59,207 nucleotides of DNA from Cryomorphaceae bacterium (GCA_011525035.1 WTIZ01000018.1:1-59207); one strand, 5' to 3'; positions 17,112-27,200 are shown, counted from the stretch's first letter. Notes: generated from the letters alone by a model not told the origin. Made by a program: numbers and translations.

Positions 17112-18107
17112 TTATGGGACCATAAGTGTGTTTAAGATCTCTGTGACGATGGCGTCCTGAGTGAGCTCCTCGGCCTCTGCTTCGTAGCTAAGGCCAATGC
17201 GGTGACGCAGTACGGATGGAGCTACGGCGCGAACATCTTCAGGGATCACGAAACCACGATGTCTAAGGAATGCATGACATTTCGCGGCCTTTGCCAAGGC
17301 GATAGAACCGCGAGGTGAGGCGCCAAAACTTATCTTGTTGTCTAGGCCTGTGATGTTGAATTTATCTGGGAAACGAGTAGCGAATACAATATCGAGGATG
17401 TAGGATTCGATCTTCTCGTCCATGTAGATACTATCGACTGCCTTGCGAGCATTCAAGATTTGATCTGTACTTACCACTGCGTTCAGGGTGGCTAACCCAC
17501 CTTGAAGTTGGTTGCGCATGATGGTACGCTCGTCTTCACGCTCTGGGTAGGTGAGGGTGACTTTGAGTAGAAAACGGTCCATCTGTGCTTCCGGAAGCGG
17601 GTAGGTACCTTCTTGTTCAACAGGGTTCTGCGTGGCCATTACTAAGAACGGCTTTGGTAACGGATAGCTGTTTTCGCCAAGGGTTACTTGTCGTTCTTGC
17701 ATGGCTTCAAGCAGCGCACTCTGAACCTTGGCCGGGGCGCGGTTGATTTCGTCTGCCAAGACAAAGTTGCTAAAGATGGGCCCTTGCTTGGTTTCAAATT
17801 TGTGCTCCTTCATGTTGTAGATCTGAGTACCGACAACATCCGAAGGGAGCAGGTCAGGTGTGAATTGGACCCGAGAGAAGGAAGCTCCAATGGTTTTGCT
17901 GAGGCTGTTGATGGCTAGTGTTTTTGCCAATCCAGGAACACCTTCTAGCAAAATATGACCGTCGGCAAGCAGTCCGATAAGCAAGCCTTCGACCATGCCT
18001 TTTTGTCCAACGATGACCTTACTTAATTCGCTTTGCAGTAGATCGATAAAGGCGCTTTCGTTTTTTATCGATTCATTCAATGCAACAATATCTGGCGCAG
18101 TTTCCAT
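17112..18107 (-). CDS. moxR: MoxR-family AAA+ ATPase
   Basis: A 331-residue AAA+ ATPase of the MoxR family, first gene of the Bat operon. Walker A is GVPGLAKT at 56-63, Walker B VLADEINRAP near 119-128, followed by the sensor 1 segment VMATQNPVEQEGTYPLPEAQ and the arginine-finger region QMDRF. MoxR proteins act as chaperone-like ATPases with VWA partners, here DUF58, BatA and BatB. It starts at ATG 18107, 75 bases after pdeM, in a gap that contains no exact promoter consensus. Confidence 0.94.
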   Translation of the reverse strand: METAPDIVALNESIKNESAFIDLLQSELSKVIVGQKGMVEGLLIGLLADGHILLEGVPGLAKTLAINSLSKTIGASFSRVQFTPDLLPSDVVGTQIYNMKEHKFETKQGPIFSNFVLADEINRAPAKVQSALLEAMQERQVTLGENSYPLPKPFLVMATQNPVEQEGTYPLPEAQMDRFLLKVTLTYPEREDERTIMRNQLQGGLATLNAVVSTDQILNARKAVDSIYMDEKIESYILDIVFATRFPDKFNITGLDNKISFGASPRGSIALAKAAKCHAFLRHRGFVIPEDVRAVAPSVLRHRIGLSYEAEAEELTQDAIVTEILNTLMVP

Positions 18108-18182
18108 ACGTATTGATTTTTCGTGGGTTCAAAAGAACGGAATCTGTCCTTTTTTAATGGTTAAAGGAGGGTTAAAATAGGT

Positions 18183-18887
18183 CTATTTATCCCAATCCCC
18201 GAGCGGAACGACATAGTTTTCGGCGATGCCGAAGTATGTGCCGTTTTCGGCCAGTGAATAATGGCCGGTTAGTGCTCCGAATGCAGGTAAGATTCCAATC
18301 CAATGGTTGAAGAAAAACGCTTTCATTTTGACGCGGAATCGCCCTTTGCCTTTTAGGGTGGCTCCAGGGTGCAAATGACCACAGATGAGCACTTTGTCTT
18401 CGTTTAATTCAGGATGGACGCGGCGTGCTCGGGCTTCGTCAAAAGAGCAGTTCTTGGAGAAATCCGACCCGGGCGGTTCGTGCAGGCAAAGGAAATTGCC
18501 TATGCTGTACTGGTCGTACACGAGTAATTCCGACCAACTAGGCAGGTCGAAATCGTGGTTGCCTTTGACCAGAATAAAGGTTCGTTCGCTTCGGTCTTTG
18601 ATGAAATCTAGGAGTTCGGAAGTTTCTTTGTTTTGGGCACCTTCGAACAGGTCGCCAAGGAATATGACGGTAGAGGTTGGGTGACGGTCTATGGCTGCTG
18701 AGAGACGTTTCATTCCAAAGCGGTGCACGGCAATAGGAGTGGGGATGCCTTCTTTGCGGAATTGGCCCCCTTTACCCAAATGGATGTCGGAGAGAAATAA
18801 AGTGTTGAGGTCTTCAACGTAGAGTGAACCGTCAAAGTACAAGCGACAAGAGTGGCCGCCGAACGTGTAGTCCAGCCACTGCTCCAT
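18183..18887 (-). CDS. pdeM: PdeM-type metallophosphoesterase
   Basis: A calcineurin-like phosphoesterase of 234 residues. The metal-binding motifs are complete: SDIHLGK at 33-39, GDLFEG at 78-83, GNHD at 109-112, His136 in LHEP, and GHLH at 170-173. This pattern matches the ligase-associated DNA damage response endonuclease PdeM, which in many genomes sits with a DNA ligase and an Lhr-like helicase. Neither partner is here; it overlaps the stop of lspA by one base instead. The substrate is therefore less certain than the fold. Confidence 0.85.
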   Translation of the reverse strand: MEQWLDYTFGGHSCRLYFDGSLYVEDLNTLFLSDIHLGKGGQFRKEGIPTPIAVHRFGMKRLSAAIDRHPTSTVIFLGDLFEGAQNKETSELLDFIKDRSERTFILVKGNHDFDLPSWSELLVYDQYSIGNFLCLHEPPGSDFSKNCSFDEARARRVHPELNEDKVLICGHLHPGATLKGKGRFRVKMKAFFFNHWIGILPAFGALTGHYSLAENGTYFGIAENYVVPLGDWDK

Positions 18888-19474
18888 TACTTAAAGACGC
18901 TGCGTTGAAAGAGGAACAACAGACCAACACCTACTGAGATGGCAGTGTCAGCGATGTTGAAAATAGGACGGAAGAAGGTGAAGAATTGACCGCCCCAAAC
19001 AGGCACCCACTCTGGCAAGTTTCCGGCGTATAGTGGGAAGTAGAGCATATCTACCACCTTGCCTTGTAGTACGGGCGCGTAACCTCCTGCCTCAGGCATG
19101 AACTCTGCCACTCGGCCCAGAGAATCTGAAAAAATTAAGCCGTAGTACAGGCTGTCTAAGACATTGCCAATAGCACCTGCGAGGATGAGACTGATCCCCC
19201 AGATTGCGACGTTGGTTGTGCCGGATTTGATGGTCGAACGGAGCCAATAAATGATACCAGCAATAGCTCCAATACGGAAAATAGTTAGGGCTAATTTACC
19301 TGCGACACCGCCCAGTTCGAGGCCAAATGCCATTCCAGGATTTTCGGTGAAGTGAATGTAAAACCAAGGCGTGATTTCATAGCTCTGGCCCAAATACATA
19401 GTACTCTTAACCCAAAGCTTCACGAGTTGGTCTACGAGGAGAACCGCTAAAACGATGAAGGTCGCTTTTCTCAA
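18887..19474 (-). CDS. lspA: Lipoprotein signal peptidase
   Basis: Signal peptidase II cleaves the signal peptide of diacylglyceryl-modified prolipoproteins at the inner membrane. The two catalytic aspartates are Asp107 (AGAIGNVLDS) and Asp176 (FNIADTAIS). Membrane segments are seen near 4-20, 58-77, 88-106 and 172-190. The 195-residue protein is slightly longer than enterobacterial LspA because of a periplasmic loop around 115-165. It begins with TTG at 19474, inside the TGA stop of the dksA-like gene (TTGA overlap). Several lipoproteins in this window would be its substrates. Confidence 0.95.
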   Translation of the reverse strand: MRKATFIVLAVLLVDQLVKLWVKSTMYLGQSYEITPWFYIHFTENPGMAFGLELGGVAGKLALTIFRIGAIAGIIYWLRSTIKSGTTNVAIWGISLILAGAIGNVLDSLYYGLIFSDSLGRVAEFMPEAGGYAPVLQGKVVDMLYFPLYAGNLPEWVPVWGGQFFTFFRPIFNIADTAISVGVGLLFLFQRSVFK

Positions 19475-19854
19475 CGCTGCTTGAGTTTCGCTTCCATGCT
19501 CAATGTCGCGTGCGGTACCAATTTTAGACGGTCTGCCTCAATCAGCTTTCCGGTAACGCGACAAATACCGTAGGTTTTGTTCTCGATACGGATAATGGCG
19601 TTTTTGAGGTCACGGATGAATTTTTCTTGGCGCGAGGCAAGTTGTGAATTGCGCTCTTTACTCATGGTGATTGAACCCTCTTCAAAAGATTTGAACTGCG
19701 GCGACGTATCGTCTGTACCGTTGTTCATGTCGTTTGCGAACTGCTCGCGCAACAAGGCTAGATCTTCTTCCGCTTTTGCGATTTTTTTCTCAATGATTGC
19801 TCTGAACTCCTGAAGCTCAGCATCATTGTATCTGGTTTTTTCTTGATCTGACAT
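19471..19854 (-). CDS. TraR/DksA family protein lacking zinc-finger cysteines
   Basis: A 127-residue RNA-polymerase secondary-channel-type regulator. It has a long N-terminal coiled coil (residues about 10-90), with an acidic tip near NDMNNGTDDTSP, and a C-terminal globular part starting YGICRVTGKLIEADRL, ending PHATLSMEAK. Canonical DksA has four zinc cysteines; here only Cys98 remains. From memory this degenerate form is normal for Bacteroidota. It sits between ileS and lspA, as is common in Flavobacteriia. Action at rRNA or amino-acid promoters is inferred from the family. Confidence 0.88.
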   Translation of the reverse strand: MSDQEKTRYNDAELQEFRAIIEKKIAKAEEDLALLREQFANDMNNGTDDTSPQFKSFEEGSITMSKERNSQLASRQEKFIRDLKNAIIRIENKTYGICRVTGKLIEADRLKLVPHATLSMEAKLKQR

Positions 19855-19897
19855 GTCTCAAAGTTTTGTGTGCTAGGTCGGAGAGGCACGAATTTAA

Positions 19898-22800
19898 TTA
19901 ATTCTTGGAAATAGAAATACAAATCTCATGCCCTTCTACTTCCGTACTGTTTTCAGTAGTAGTTCCCCAGTGGATAGCGTCGGCAAGGACCTCGTCTTTT
20001 ACATATTCTTCAAATGAAGCAAGGCTGCTTGCAAAGGCATCTTCAGCTTGAATCGTCACATCTATTCGATCTACTACATCCAAGCCAGAAGACTTACGAA
20101 GGTTCTGCAAGCGGTTAACAAGCTCTCTGGCCAATCCTTCGTTTTTCAACGCTTCGGTCAGTTCGGCATCGAGTGCGACCGTTAATCCATCGCCTGTTGC
20201 GACCAACATTCCTGGAATGTCTTCGGTAACCACCTCACAATCTTCAATGCTGATGGTAACGGTTTGACCTTGGTCCTCAAAGCTTACTTCACCAGAAGCT
20301 TCAAAGGCATCAATGGCCGTACTTTCCATCCCTTCGATGAAGGCTTTCACTGCTTTCATGTGACGCCCAACTTTCGGACCTAGGGCCTTGAAGTTTGGCT
20401 TTACCTTTTTAACAAAGACACCCGCATCTGGAGCGATGATCTCTAGAGCTTTAACGTTGACCTCTGCCAACAGGATGTTTTGAATGCTCTCCAATACTTC
20501 TGCATCTTGCTGGTTCAGCGCAGGTACTAGAACGCGCGCTAGAGGCTGACGTACTTTCAAATTCTCTTTCTTACGGATGCTCAGCACAAGCGAAGTCAGC
20601 TTGCGTGCCGTATTGATTTTGTGCTCAAGGGCAGTGTTTACCAAGGCAGCATCCGACACTGGGAATTGAGTCAAATGCACGCTGTTCTCACCTTCTAGGG
20701 CAACGCCGCTGTAGAGGTCTTGATAGAGTTTGTCTGCATAGAACGGTGCGAGCGGTGCCATTAATCGGCTCAAGGTCTCCAGACACGTCCAAAGGGTTTG
20801 GTACGCACTGATCTTATCGGCAGCGTACTCGCCTTTCCAGAAGCGACGACGACCGAGACGCACGTACCAGTTCGAGAGTTTTTCCGTGGTAAATTCTTGG
20901 ATAGGACGGAAGGCACGAGTAGGCTCGAAAGCTTCCATTCCATCGACCACCTGAGCAATCAACGTATTGAGTTCGGAAAGAATCCACTGATCCATTTCTG
21001 GGCGGTCGGCAACCGGAATTGGCGCTTCCTCAAATTTGAAGCCATCCACATTCGCATACAGCGCGAAGAAAGCATAGGTATTGTGAAGGGTGCCAAAAAA
21101 TTTGCGGCGAACCTCGTCCAGCCCGTCCATGTCAAAGCGCAGGTTGTCCCAAGGGGACGCATTGGTCAACATGTACCAGCGCAGGGCATCCGCGCCGTAT
21201 TTATCCATGGTAGTAAATGGATCCACTGCATTGCCTAGACGCTTCGACATCTTCATGCCGTTCTTGTCCAGTACCAAACCGTTCGAGATCACATTCTTGT
21301 AGGCGACTTTATCGAACACCATCGATGAAATGGCGTGTAGGGTAAAGAACCAACCACGCGTTTGATCCACACCTTCTGCAATGAAGTTTGCAGGGTAGGC
21401 ACCGCCGTTATCCACCTTGTCTTTGTTTTCGAACGGGTAATGCCATTGTGCGTACGGCATAGAACCACTGTCGAACCAAACATCGATCAGATCGCTTTCT
21501 CTGCGCATCGCTTTTCCGGAGGCACTAGTCAGCACCACGGTATCCATAATGTGGCGGTGCAGGTCAATCTTGTCGTAGTTCTCACGGCTCATATCGCCAG
21601 CCACGAAACCTTCCAAAGGATTGTGGTCCATATTGCCTGCTGCAATAGATTTTTCAATCTCCTGTTGCAACTGCTCAACACTACCGATACAGATGTTTTC
21701 ATCGCCTTCTTCGGTACTCCAAATAGGCAATGGAATGCCCCAGAATCTTGAGCGGCTCAAGTTCCAATCGTTGAGGTTTTCAAGCCAATTCCCGAAGCGC
21801 CCCGTTCCCGTAGATGCCGGTTTCCAATTGATCGTCTTGTTCAAGGCAATCATTTGGTCCTTGTTTGCGGTTGATTTAATGAACCAGCTGTCCAGCGGGT
21901 AGTACAAAACAGGTTTGTCGGTACGCCAACAGTGCGGGTAGCTGTGTTCGTATTTCTCAATCTTGAACGCCTTGTTCTCCAGCTTTAGCTTAAGGGCAAT
22001 ACGCTCATCCACGCTCAAATAGGCTTTCAGCTCTGGAATGATTGGTTTTAATTTTTCTCTCTGCTCTTGGAAGGAAGCTTCCTTCTCCTCATCGGTGAGG
22101 TATTCCGCTTTGATGTACTCTTCGCCCAAACCGAACATTGGATCGGCCAATTCAGCTCTGAACTTCCCTCTCAGATCCACCAACGGAACCAAATTATCGC
22201 TCTCGTCCATCACAAGTAGTGGAGGTACGCCAGCATCTGCGGCTACTTTAGCATCATCAGCACCGAAGGTTGGCGCCGTGTGCACAATACCCGTACCGTC
22301 TTCAGTAGTTACGAAGTCTCCTGGGATAACGCGGAAGGCATCTTCTGGTCGCTCGTGCGGCTGTGCATAGTCGAGAAGCTGCTCGTATTTGATACCTACT
22401 AGGTCTGCACCTGAGACAGTTTTCAGAATCTCGTAAGGAATCTTCTTCGCGCCTTTCTCGTAAGCAGCGGTATCGCCTTCGACAAACTTTTTGCCGAACA
22501 GTTTGCCCAACAGGCCTGAAGCAGCAATGATGTTTACCGGCTCGAAAGTATATTGATTGAAGGTCTTAACCAGTGCATATTCAATCTTCGGTCCAACGGT
22601 CAACGCCGTGTTTGAAGGTAGTGTCCAAGGCGTGGTCGTCCATGCCAAGAAGTGGGCATCTTCCGTACCTAGAAGTGCGGTGCTTTGCGCCGAAGGAACC
22701 ATCTTGAACTGCGCCACCACGGTGTTGTCTTTAACGTCGCGGTAACAGCCCGGTTGGTTCAACTCGTGCGAACTCAATCCAGTTCCTGCTTTTGGCGAAT

Positions 22801-23344
22801 ACGGTTGAATGGTGTACCCCTTGTAGATGAGCCCCTTGTTGTAGAGTTCGGAGAGCAACCACCAAACACTTTCCATGTATTTGGAATCGTAGGTAACATA
22901 AGGGTCGTCAAGGTCTACCCAGTAACCCATTTGATCGGTCAGGTCTTTCCAGATCCCGGTGTAGCGCATCACTGCTTCGCGACATGCGTCGTTGTACTCT
23001 TCAATAGAGATTTTGCTCCCAATATCTTCCTTGGTAATGCCCAATTCTTTTTCGACACCAAGCTCTACAGGAAGACCGTGGGTATCCCAACCTGCCTTGC
23101 GGTCAACGAGGTACCCCTGCTGGGTTTTATAACGACAAAAGACGTCCTTCAAGGAACGTCCCATTACGTGGTGAATACCCGGCAAACCGTTGGCACTAGG
23201 AGGGCCTTCGAAGAAGATCCAAGGCTCTGCATCTTTGCGTTTTTCGAGGGTTTGCTCAAAGACGTTTTCTGCCTTCCAACGCTCCAATACGGCTTTGTGG
23301 ATGGCAGCTAAATCTAGGTGTGAATATTCAGGGAATGTACTCAT
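19898..23344 (-). CDS. ileS: Isoleucyl-tRNA synthetase, IleRS2-like
   Basis: Charges tRNA-Ile with isoleucine. At 1148 residues it is about 200 longer than E. coli IleRS and belongs to the eukaryote-like IleRS2 type. The class I signature normally read as HIGH is here GIHH at residues 56-59 (in LPGIHHVMGR), and the KMSKR motif is intact near residue 698 (GMKMSKRLGNA). The CP1 editing domain (WTTTPWTLPSNTAL, GTGIVHTAPTFGADD) is present, followed by an anticodon-binding domain and a long C-terminal extension. It is the only ileS in the window and lies in an operon with ridA, nine bases upstream. Confidence 0.97.
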   Translation of the reverse strand: MSTFPEYSHLDLAAIHKAVLERWKAENVFEQTLEKRKDAEPWIFFEGPPSANGLPGIHHVMGRSLKDVFCRYKTQQGYLVDRKAGWDTHGLPVELGVEKELGITKEDIGSKISIEEYNDACREAVMRYTGIWKDLTDQMGYWVDLDDPYVTYDSKYMESVWWLLSELYNKGLIYKGYTIQPYSPKAGTGLSSHELNQPGCYRDVKDNTVVAQFKMVPSAQSTALLGTEDAHFLAWTTTPWTLPSNTALTVGPKIEYALVKTFNQYTFEPVNIIAASGLLGKLFGKKFVEGDTAAYEKGAKKIPYEILKTVSGADLVGIKYEQLLDYAQPHERPEDAFRVIPGDFVTTEDGTGIVHTAPTFGADDAKVAADAGVPPLLVMDESDNLVPLVDLRGKFRAELADPMFGLGEEYIKAEYLTDEEKEASFQEQREKLKPIIPELKAYLSVDERIALKLKLENKAFKIEKYEHSYPHCWRTDKPVLYYPLDSWFIKSTANKDQMIALNKTINWKPASTGTGRFGNWLENLNDWNLSRSRFWGIPLPIWSTEEGDENICIGSVEQLQQEIEKSIAAGNMDHNPLEGFVAGDMSRENYDKIDLHRHIMDTVVLTSASGKAMRRESDLIDVWFDSGSMPYAQWHYPFENKDKVDNGGAYPANFIAEGVDQTRGWFFTLHAISSMVFDKVAYKNVISNGLVLDKNGMKMSKRLGNAVDPFTTMDKYGADALRWYMLTNASPWDNLRFDMDGLDEVRRKFFGTLHNTYAFFALYANVDGFKFEEAPIPVADRPEMDQWILSELNTLIAQVVDGMEAFEPTRAFRPIQEFTTEKLSNWYVRLGRRRFWKGEYAADKISAYQTLWTCLETLSRLMAPLAPFYADKLYQDLYSGVALEGENSVHLTQFPVSDAALVNTALEHKINTARKLTSLVLSIRKKENLKVRQPLARVLVPALNQQDAEVLESIQNILLAEVNVKALEIIAPDAGVFVKKVKPNFKALGPKVGRHMKAVKAFIEGMESTAIDAFEASGEVSFEDQGQTVTISIEDCEVVTEDIPGMLVATGDGLTVALDAELTEALKNEGLARELVNRLQNLRKSSGLDVVDRIDVTIQAEDAFASSLASFEEYVKDEVLADAIHWGTTTENSTEVEGHEICISISKN

Positions 23345-23353
23345 GAGGCCTTT

Positions 23354-23785
23354 TTATACTGTGGCTACACATTTAAGTTCGATTGCGATCGGGGTCGGTA
23401 GACTGTTGATCTCAACCGTAGTTCTACAAGGTTGGTTGTCTTTGAAGTACTCGGCGTAAATGCGGTTGAATGTGTGGAAATCACGCTTCATATCTACCAA
23501 AAATACCGTCACGTCCACGAGCTTGTCCCAGGAAGACCCGCTGGCTTCTAAGATGGCTTTTACATTGGCAAAAACGCTGTGTACTTGTGCTTCAAAGTCA
23601 AAAGCTTTAAAGTTTCCATTATGGTCCAATTCCAATCCGGGAACCCCGCTGTCGTTCGCATCGCTGCCAGCGGTACGAGGACCTACGCCTGATAGAAACA
23701 GTAATTCACCCACCTTACGGGCATGTGGATACAAGCCGACAGGTTTTGGTGCGGTCGAGGTCGAAATTTTATTAGAATCGGACAT
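23354..23785 (-). CDS. RidA family deaminase
   Basis: A 143-residue RidA/YjgF/UK114 family protein. Such enzymes hydrolyse reactive enamine/imine intermediates made by PLP enzymes; some members are 2-aminomuconate deaminases. The diagnostic arginine is in PCRTTVEI near the C-terminus, with GELLFLSGVGPR at the subunit interface. The frame is open for another 53 codons upstream, but I place the start at ATG 23785 (MSDSNKIS): the upstream sequence has no family similarity and contains a promoter-like box. It precedes ileS by nine bases. Protection of isoleucine biosynthesis would fit the neighbour but is inference. Confidence 0.88.
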   Translation of the reverse strand: MSDSNKISTSTAPKPVGLYPHARKVGELLFLSGVGPRTAGSDANDSGVPGLELDHNGNFKAFDFEAQVHSVFANVKAILEASGSSWDKLVDVTVFLVDMKRDFHTFNRIYAEYFKDNQPCRTTVEINSLPTPIAIELKCVATV

Positions 23786-23805
23786 AATAGGTCTGTTTAA
23801 GGGTG

Positions 23806-23813
23806 CAAAAATA
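23806..23813 (-). promoter_or_regulatory. Promoter -7 box upstream of ridA-ileS operon
   Basis: The minus strand reads TATTTTTG, an exact TAnnTTTG match, 20 bases before the ridA ATG. No TTG is seen at the usual upstream distance. A short hairpin with a 5-base loop (23820-23837) lies where the -33 element should be. Confidence 0.45.
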
Positions 23814-23874
23814 AAGAATGCGTCCCGGAAGGACCGCATAAAATGCTGAAGGTTAGAAAATAAACTTAGTGTTA

Positions 23875-23907
23875 TTTGGACACTTACTCGGAAACTATAT
23901 ATATTTG
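23875..23907 (+). promoter_or_regulatory. Rightward promoter, distal secA promoter or ncRNA promoter
   Basis: TTTG at 23875-23878, a gap of 21 bases, then TATATTTG at 23900-23907, an exact match in both boxes and spacing. The next accepted gene in this direction is secA, about 305 bases downstream of the expected start site. Confidence 0.55.
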
Positions 23908-24160
23908 CACCTGTATGTAAAGATTGGTGGTTCTTTCTTTTCATGCTTCTGTGATAGGTTCTAGGGGCTATTTGGCAGGATTTTCAGGGTATTTTGAGCC
24001 GATTTCAAATGCCGGAGAGTACTTCCAAATTCCCCTTTTTTCTTTTTAGAACTTTCCCTTTCGACTACCATTTTTGGCTTAACTTCCGCTGCTGCACTGC
24101 CATTGTGTCCAATTTTTGCTGAAGTCGCGCTATTTGGCGTTTTTTTAGCTAGTAAAGACC

Positions 24161-24190
24161 TTGTGCAACCCCGCACACCTATTATTTTTG
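24161..24190 (+). promoter_or_regulatory. Proximal promoter of secA operon
   Basis: TTG at 24161-24163, a gap of 19 bases, then TATTTTTG at 24183-24190. The secA ATG is at 24220, giving a leader of about 23 bases. Confidence 0.6.
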
Positions 24191-24219
24191 TGGACTATTT
24201 ATAAGATACACCCAGCCTC

Positions 24220-27200
24220 ATGCTGAAATTCATATCCAAACTGGTCGGTTCAAAAAGTGATCGTGACCTCAAATTACTTCAACCGTTTGTTGATGCCATT
24301 AATTCGCATACCGATGCGGTTGCGGCACTCTCCAATGACGGTCTTCGCGAAAAAACAGCCGGCTTTAAAAAGGCCATCGAATCGGCTACTGCAGCGCTAG
24401 AGTCAGAAAAAGCTGCCCTGTACGAGCAAATCGCCGCAACCGAAAACTACGATGCGCGCGAGCCATTGTACGAGCAGATAGAAGCCATTGACAAGGACGT
24501 CTTGCAAGAGATTGAGCGCGTACTTCTCGAAGTACACCCTGAAGCTTTTGCAGTTGTACGTGAAACCGCGAAAAGATTTACGGCGGGTGAAGTTCGTGCT
24601 ACGGCGACGGAATTAGACCGTGAATTGGCTCAGAAATTTCATCACATTACCATCGAGGGCGATGAAGTGGTCTACGCGAATTCTTGGAAGGCTGCCGGTG
24701 GGGACATCACCTGGAACATGGTGCACTACGATGTTCAGCTCATCGGTGGTACTGTGCTCCATGAAGGTAAAATTGCCGAGATGCAGACGGGTGAGGGTAA
24801 GACCCTTGTGGCAACCTTGCCGGTGTATTTGAACGCACTAGCCGGACGTGGGGTGCACGTTGTAACGGTGAACGACTACCTCGCAAAGCGTGATAGTGAG
24901 TGGATGGCACCCATCTTCAACTTCCACGGTTTGACCATTGACTGTATCGATAAGCACCAACCAAATTCGGAAGACCGTCGTGCAGCGTACTACAGCGACA
25001 TCACTTACGGAACCAACAACGAGTTTGGTTTTGATTACTTGCGCGACAACATGGCGCGCCGCGATGAAGATCGCGTTCAGACGCGCGGCCACCACTTTGC
25101 CATCGTGGATGAGGTGGATAGCGTATTGATTGACGATGCACGTACGCCATTGATTATTTCTGGTCCTACGCCAAAGGGCGACCAGCACCAGTTCGATGAG
25201 CTCAAAGGATTTGTAGAGTCGTTGATGACGGCACAGAAGAACTTTGTGCAAAAGGAATTGACCGATGCAAAGAGTCTCATTGCAGAAGGAAATACAGACG
25301 AAGGTGGCGTGAAACTTCTACGCGCTTACCGCGGGTTGCCAAAATCCAAGCCGCTGATCAAGTTCCTTTCGCAAGACGGAATGAAGACCTTGCTTCAGAA
25401 GACCGAGGGTGCGTACCTCCAAGAGCAAGGCAAGCGCATGAAGCTCATCGATGAAGATTTGTTCTTCACCATTGAAGAGAAAAGCAACCAAGTAGATCTT
25501 ACCGGCAAGGGAATCGATTTGATTTCAAAGAGCACGGCAAAGGACTTCTTTGTAATGCCGGATATCACCGCTGAGCTTAGCGCGTTGGAAGACCTCGAAG
25601 GTTCTGCCGAAGAAAGAGCAGCAAAGAAGGACGAAATCATGCGCGACTACGGTGTGAAAAGCGAACGCATACACACGGTGAATCAGTTGCTCAAGGCCTA
25701 TGCATTGTTCGAGAAAGACACGGAGTACGTAATCATGGACAACAAGGTGAAGATTGTCGACGAGCAGACGGGCCGTATCATGGAAGGCCGTCGCTACTCG
25801 GACGGTTTGCACCAAGCCATCGAGGCGAAAGAGAACGTAAAGATCGAGGCTGCCACGCAGACCTATGCGACCATTACCCTACAGAATTACTTCCGCATGT
25901 ACCACAAATTGGGTGGTATGACGGGTACGGCTGAAACGGAAGCCGGAGAATTCTGGGAGATTTATGAATTAGAAGTGGTGGTTATTCCAACCAACCGTCC
26001 TATTGCTCGTGACGACCGCGAAGACTTTGTGTACAAGACGAATCGTGAGAAGTACAACGCGGTGATCGAGGAGATTACCAAACTTCGAGATGCGGGCCGA
26101 CCTATTCTTGTGGGTACAACCTCTGTTGAGATCTCAGAATTGTTGAGCCGTGCACTGAAGATTAGAAAGATTCCACACCAAGTCCTCAATGCGAAGATGC
26201 ACCAGAAGGAAGCCGAGGTTGTTGCCGAAGCAGGTAAGCCAGGTATGGTGACCATCGCTACGAACATGGCGGGTCGTGGTACGGATATTAAGTTGAGCGA
26301 TGAAGCGAAGGCCGCCGGCGGTCTAGCCATCATCGGTACCGAGCGTCACGACAGCCGTCGTGTTGACCGCCAGTTGCGTGGTCGTGCAGGTCGTCAAGGA
26401 GATGTGGGTTCTTCTCAGTTCTTTGTGTCGCTTGAAGACAAACTCATGCGTCTCTTTAACTCTGAGCGCATTGCAGGGTTGATGGACCGTCTCGGTCTAG
26501 AAGAAGGCGAGGTGATCCAGCACAGCATGGTGACCAAGAGTATTGAGCGCGCACAGAAAAAAGTAGAAGAGAACAACTTCGGAACGCGTAAGCGATTGCT
26601 CGAGTACGACGATGTAATGAACAGTCAACGTACGGTGATTTACAAGCGTCGCGGTAATGCGCTAAAGGGACAGCGTATCAAAGTGGACATCGCGAACATG
26701 ATTTACGATACGCTCGCGGATCTTGTGGAGATGTACCAGCCGTCGAAGGACTTCGAAAACTTTAAATTGGACTTCTTACGCACCTTTGCGTTCGAGCCGG
26801 ATATGATAGCCGACGAGTTCACAGGTGGAGATTTTGAAGCAGTGTGTAACAACCTGTTCGACCAAGCGACGAAATTCTACAACGAGAAAGGCGGTCGTAT
26901 CGCTGCAGCCGCAATGCCAGTATTCCAACAGGTGTACGACGATCCTAAGAACAGCTTTGATAAAATCTTAGTACCTATTACCGACGGTCGTAAGGCCATG
27001 CAGGTAACCAGTGTACTTCACGATGTGATCGAGAGCCAAGGCCAAAGTTTGATTTCAGACATCGAGAAAGGAATTTCCATCGCCATTATTGACGACGAAT
27101 GGAAGAACCACTTGCGTTCTATGGATGACCTAAGAACCAGTGTTCAAGGGGCAGTGTACGAACAAAAAGATCCATTGTTGATTTACAAATTTGAATCGTT

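Larger units (their letters stand above)
23786..24219. other. Gene-poor region between ridA and secA
   Basis: 434 bases without a convincing gene. It contains the ridA promoter box on the left, a rightward promoter at 23875-23907, and the likely proximal secA promoter at 24161-24190. A 37-codon rightward frame (24009-24122, MPESTSK...) is rich in Phe and aromatic residues. A 71-codon leftward frame (23961-24176) is lysine-rich but uses rare Arg codons. I accept neither as a gene. No rho-independent terminator is visible, so the distal promoter would give secA a leader of about 300 bases. Confidence 0.6.

Noticed and set aside
23820-23837. Hairpin with GGAAG loop, reminiscent of the SRP RNA core
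   Set aside because: The asymmetric loop and flanking helices of the 4.5S RNA are absent; only a short stem is seen.
23786-23944. N-terminal extension of RidA by 53 residues
   Set aside because: The extension has no family similarity and contains the promoter box; ATG 23785 gives a standard RidA length.
23961-24176. Leftward 71-codon lysine-rich frame between ridA and secA
   Set aside because: It uses Arg codons AGG and CGG that neighbouring genes avoid, has no recognisable family, overlaps the proximal secA promoter region and looks like a by-product of A/T-rich runs.
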